Below the pieces are notes generated by a model, which did not search any database, was not told the origin of the DNA, and was given only the letters and a program-made list of their open reading frames with translations. Of a DNA stretch of 38,191 bases, positions 37,584-38,191 are shown one piece after another. Positions within the stretch are counted from its first letter, which is position 1. Every line of letters starts with the position of its first letter. A program made the position numbers and the translations under genes. Source of the DNA: Rhizobiaceae bacterium (GTDB taxonomy: Bacteria; Pseudomonadota; Alphaproteobacteria; Rhizobiales; Rhizobiaceae). The stretch covers positions 1 to 38,191 of the forward strand of contig JAMLJD010000039.1 in the NCBI GenBank assembly GCA_023953775.1. The letters are read 5' to 3'.

Positions 37584-38191
37584 CTACAAATCCCCGAAAC
37601 GGGATTCGAGCACGGACAGTATAGCGGTTTCGGACGGTGTTGCCGCGACAAGCGGTGCGACCTCGGGCCGCGCTTCGAACCGCGCCGCGACTGCTAGGGA
37701 AATGCAGACGATGACCATATGTTCCATCGCCTTACGCCCGTCAGAGCGGTCTATCAGTGCAAGAAACGCGTTCGCAGCGCGTGGTGAATACAACAGGACG
37801 GCATCGGGCGGGTCGGCCAGGATGGCCGTGATGTCCGCGTCGGCATGGTCCTCGAAGACGGCGTCGTAGGTGGCGAGCTCCTCCGTCACGATATCGTGCC
37901 GTGACAGCGTGTCGGCCAGCCCTCCGGCAACATGCCGGCCGCACAGATGCAATATCCGGCCTCCCGGACGTGTCGTCTCCGCGATCAGATGTCCAAGTGC
38001 CGCCGCGTCGGCTTCACCGACGAGCGCGACATCCAATCCGGCCGCACGTGCTGCTGCTGCGGTCCGTTCACCGACGACCGCGCAAGGAAGTGAGGAGAGC
38101 CGGTCGAGCAGTTCTTGCGACGCCCGGCGGATGGCATTCGCGCTGGTGACGGCCACCATGTCGAACCGGGCGGGATCGGGGGTTTGAGGAT
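37584..38191 (-). CDS. hemD: Uroporphyrinogen-III synthase, N-terminus outside window
   Basis: HemD closes hydroxymethylbilane with D-ring inversion to uroporphyrinogen III. About 202 residues are visible. They include FDMVAVTSANAIR, PCAVVGERTAAAARAAGLDVALVGEADAAALGHLI, GGRILHLCGRHVAGGLADTL and DAVLLYSPRAANAFL, all recognisable pieces of the two-domain HemD fold, ending in VLESRFGDL. The frame continues through the right edge. Identification rests on the motifs and on the downstream mitofilin-hemY order. hemC should lie just beyond the window. Confidence 0.92.
   Translation of the reverse strand, partial: PQTPDPARFDMVAVTSANAIRRASQELLDRLSSLPCAVVGERTAAAARAAGLDVALVGEADAAALGHLIAETTRPGGRILHLCGRHVAGGLADTLSRHDIVTEELATYDAVFEDHADADITAILADPPDAVLLYSPRAANAFLALIDRSDGRKAMEHMVIVCISLAVAARFEARPEVAPLVAATPSETAILSVLESRFGDL

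Noticed and set aside
36257..37624. 455-codon plus-strand frame opposite the mitofilin-like gene
   Set aside because: It is antisense to the expected hemD-mitofilin-hemY cluster and has biased, structureless composition.

Overview
The window is a GC-rich chromosomal segment from an alphaproteobacterium. It is most likely a member of Hyphomicrobiales/Rhizobiales close to Phyllobacteriaceae (Mesorhizobium-like). The evidence is the gene order mdh-sucC-sucD-sucA-odhB-(SDR, MAPEG)-lpd, the hemD-mitofilin-hemY-terB block, the Omp25/31-type outer-membrane protein, the long Ala/Glu tail on ribosomal protein L19, and the rimM-trmD-rplS block near leuC. This placement is inferred from gene content and order; no database search was run.

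Layout. 1-5.9 kb holds the end of a possible COG3904-like protein, a membrane diguanylate cyclase, a DUF2975/Xre pair with a palindrome in its promoter region, a small lipoprotein, leuC, a possible 38-residue ORF and an MgtC-like protein. 5.2-8.0 kb is a tightly packed minus-strand cassette: substrate-binding protein, GNAT acetyltransferase, ABC permease, methyltransferase. 8.1-10.2 kb is rplS, trmD and rimM. 10.3-15.2 kb runs on the plus strand: a XerC-type recombinase, a DgcN-like DUF1611 protein, an MFS transporter, a TraB/GumN protein and a small secreted protein. 15.2-25.5 kb is the minus-strand TCA-cycle cluster, read mdh to lpd. 25.8-28.3 kb holds a secreted hypothetical, DUF167 and YggT proteins, tRNA-Ala(CGC) and an outer-membrane beta-barrel. 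28.6-31.55 kb holds a six-helix membrane histidine kinase followed by a PLP-dependent alpha-oxoamine synthase. 31.5-34.0 kb is an IS21-family element. 34.0-38.2 kb holds a truncated terB-like gene, hemY, a mitofilin-like gene and hemD, which runs off the window.

The most interesting point is the histidine kinase plus alpha-oxoamine synthase pair. CqsA/LqsA autoinducer synthases are alpha-oxoamine synthases, and they work with multi-helix sensor kinases (CqsS/LqsS). A nested inverted repeat lies just upstream of the synthase start. A private signalling circuit is therefore a reasonable but unproven idea. The IS21 element ends inside the last codons of the synthase on one side and truncates a TerB-domain gene on the other. 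It has no target duplication, and both broken frames acquire the same VDFR-stop tail from the element ends. This indicates an IS-linked deletion or rearrangement.

odhB, sucA and mdh together carry eight apparent single-base indels, seven of them losses. Correcting them restores ordinary full-length proteins. Sequencing or assembly error is the simplest explanation, so these genes are annotated as frame-disrupted rather than as proven pseudogenes.
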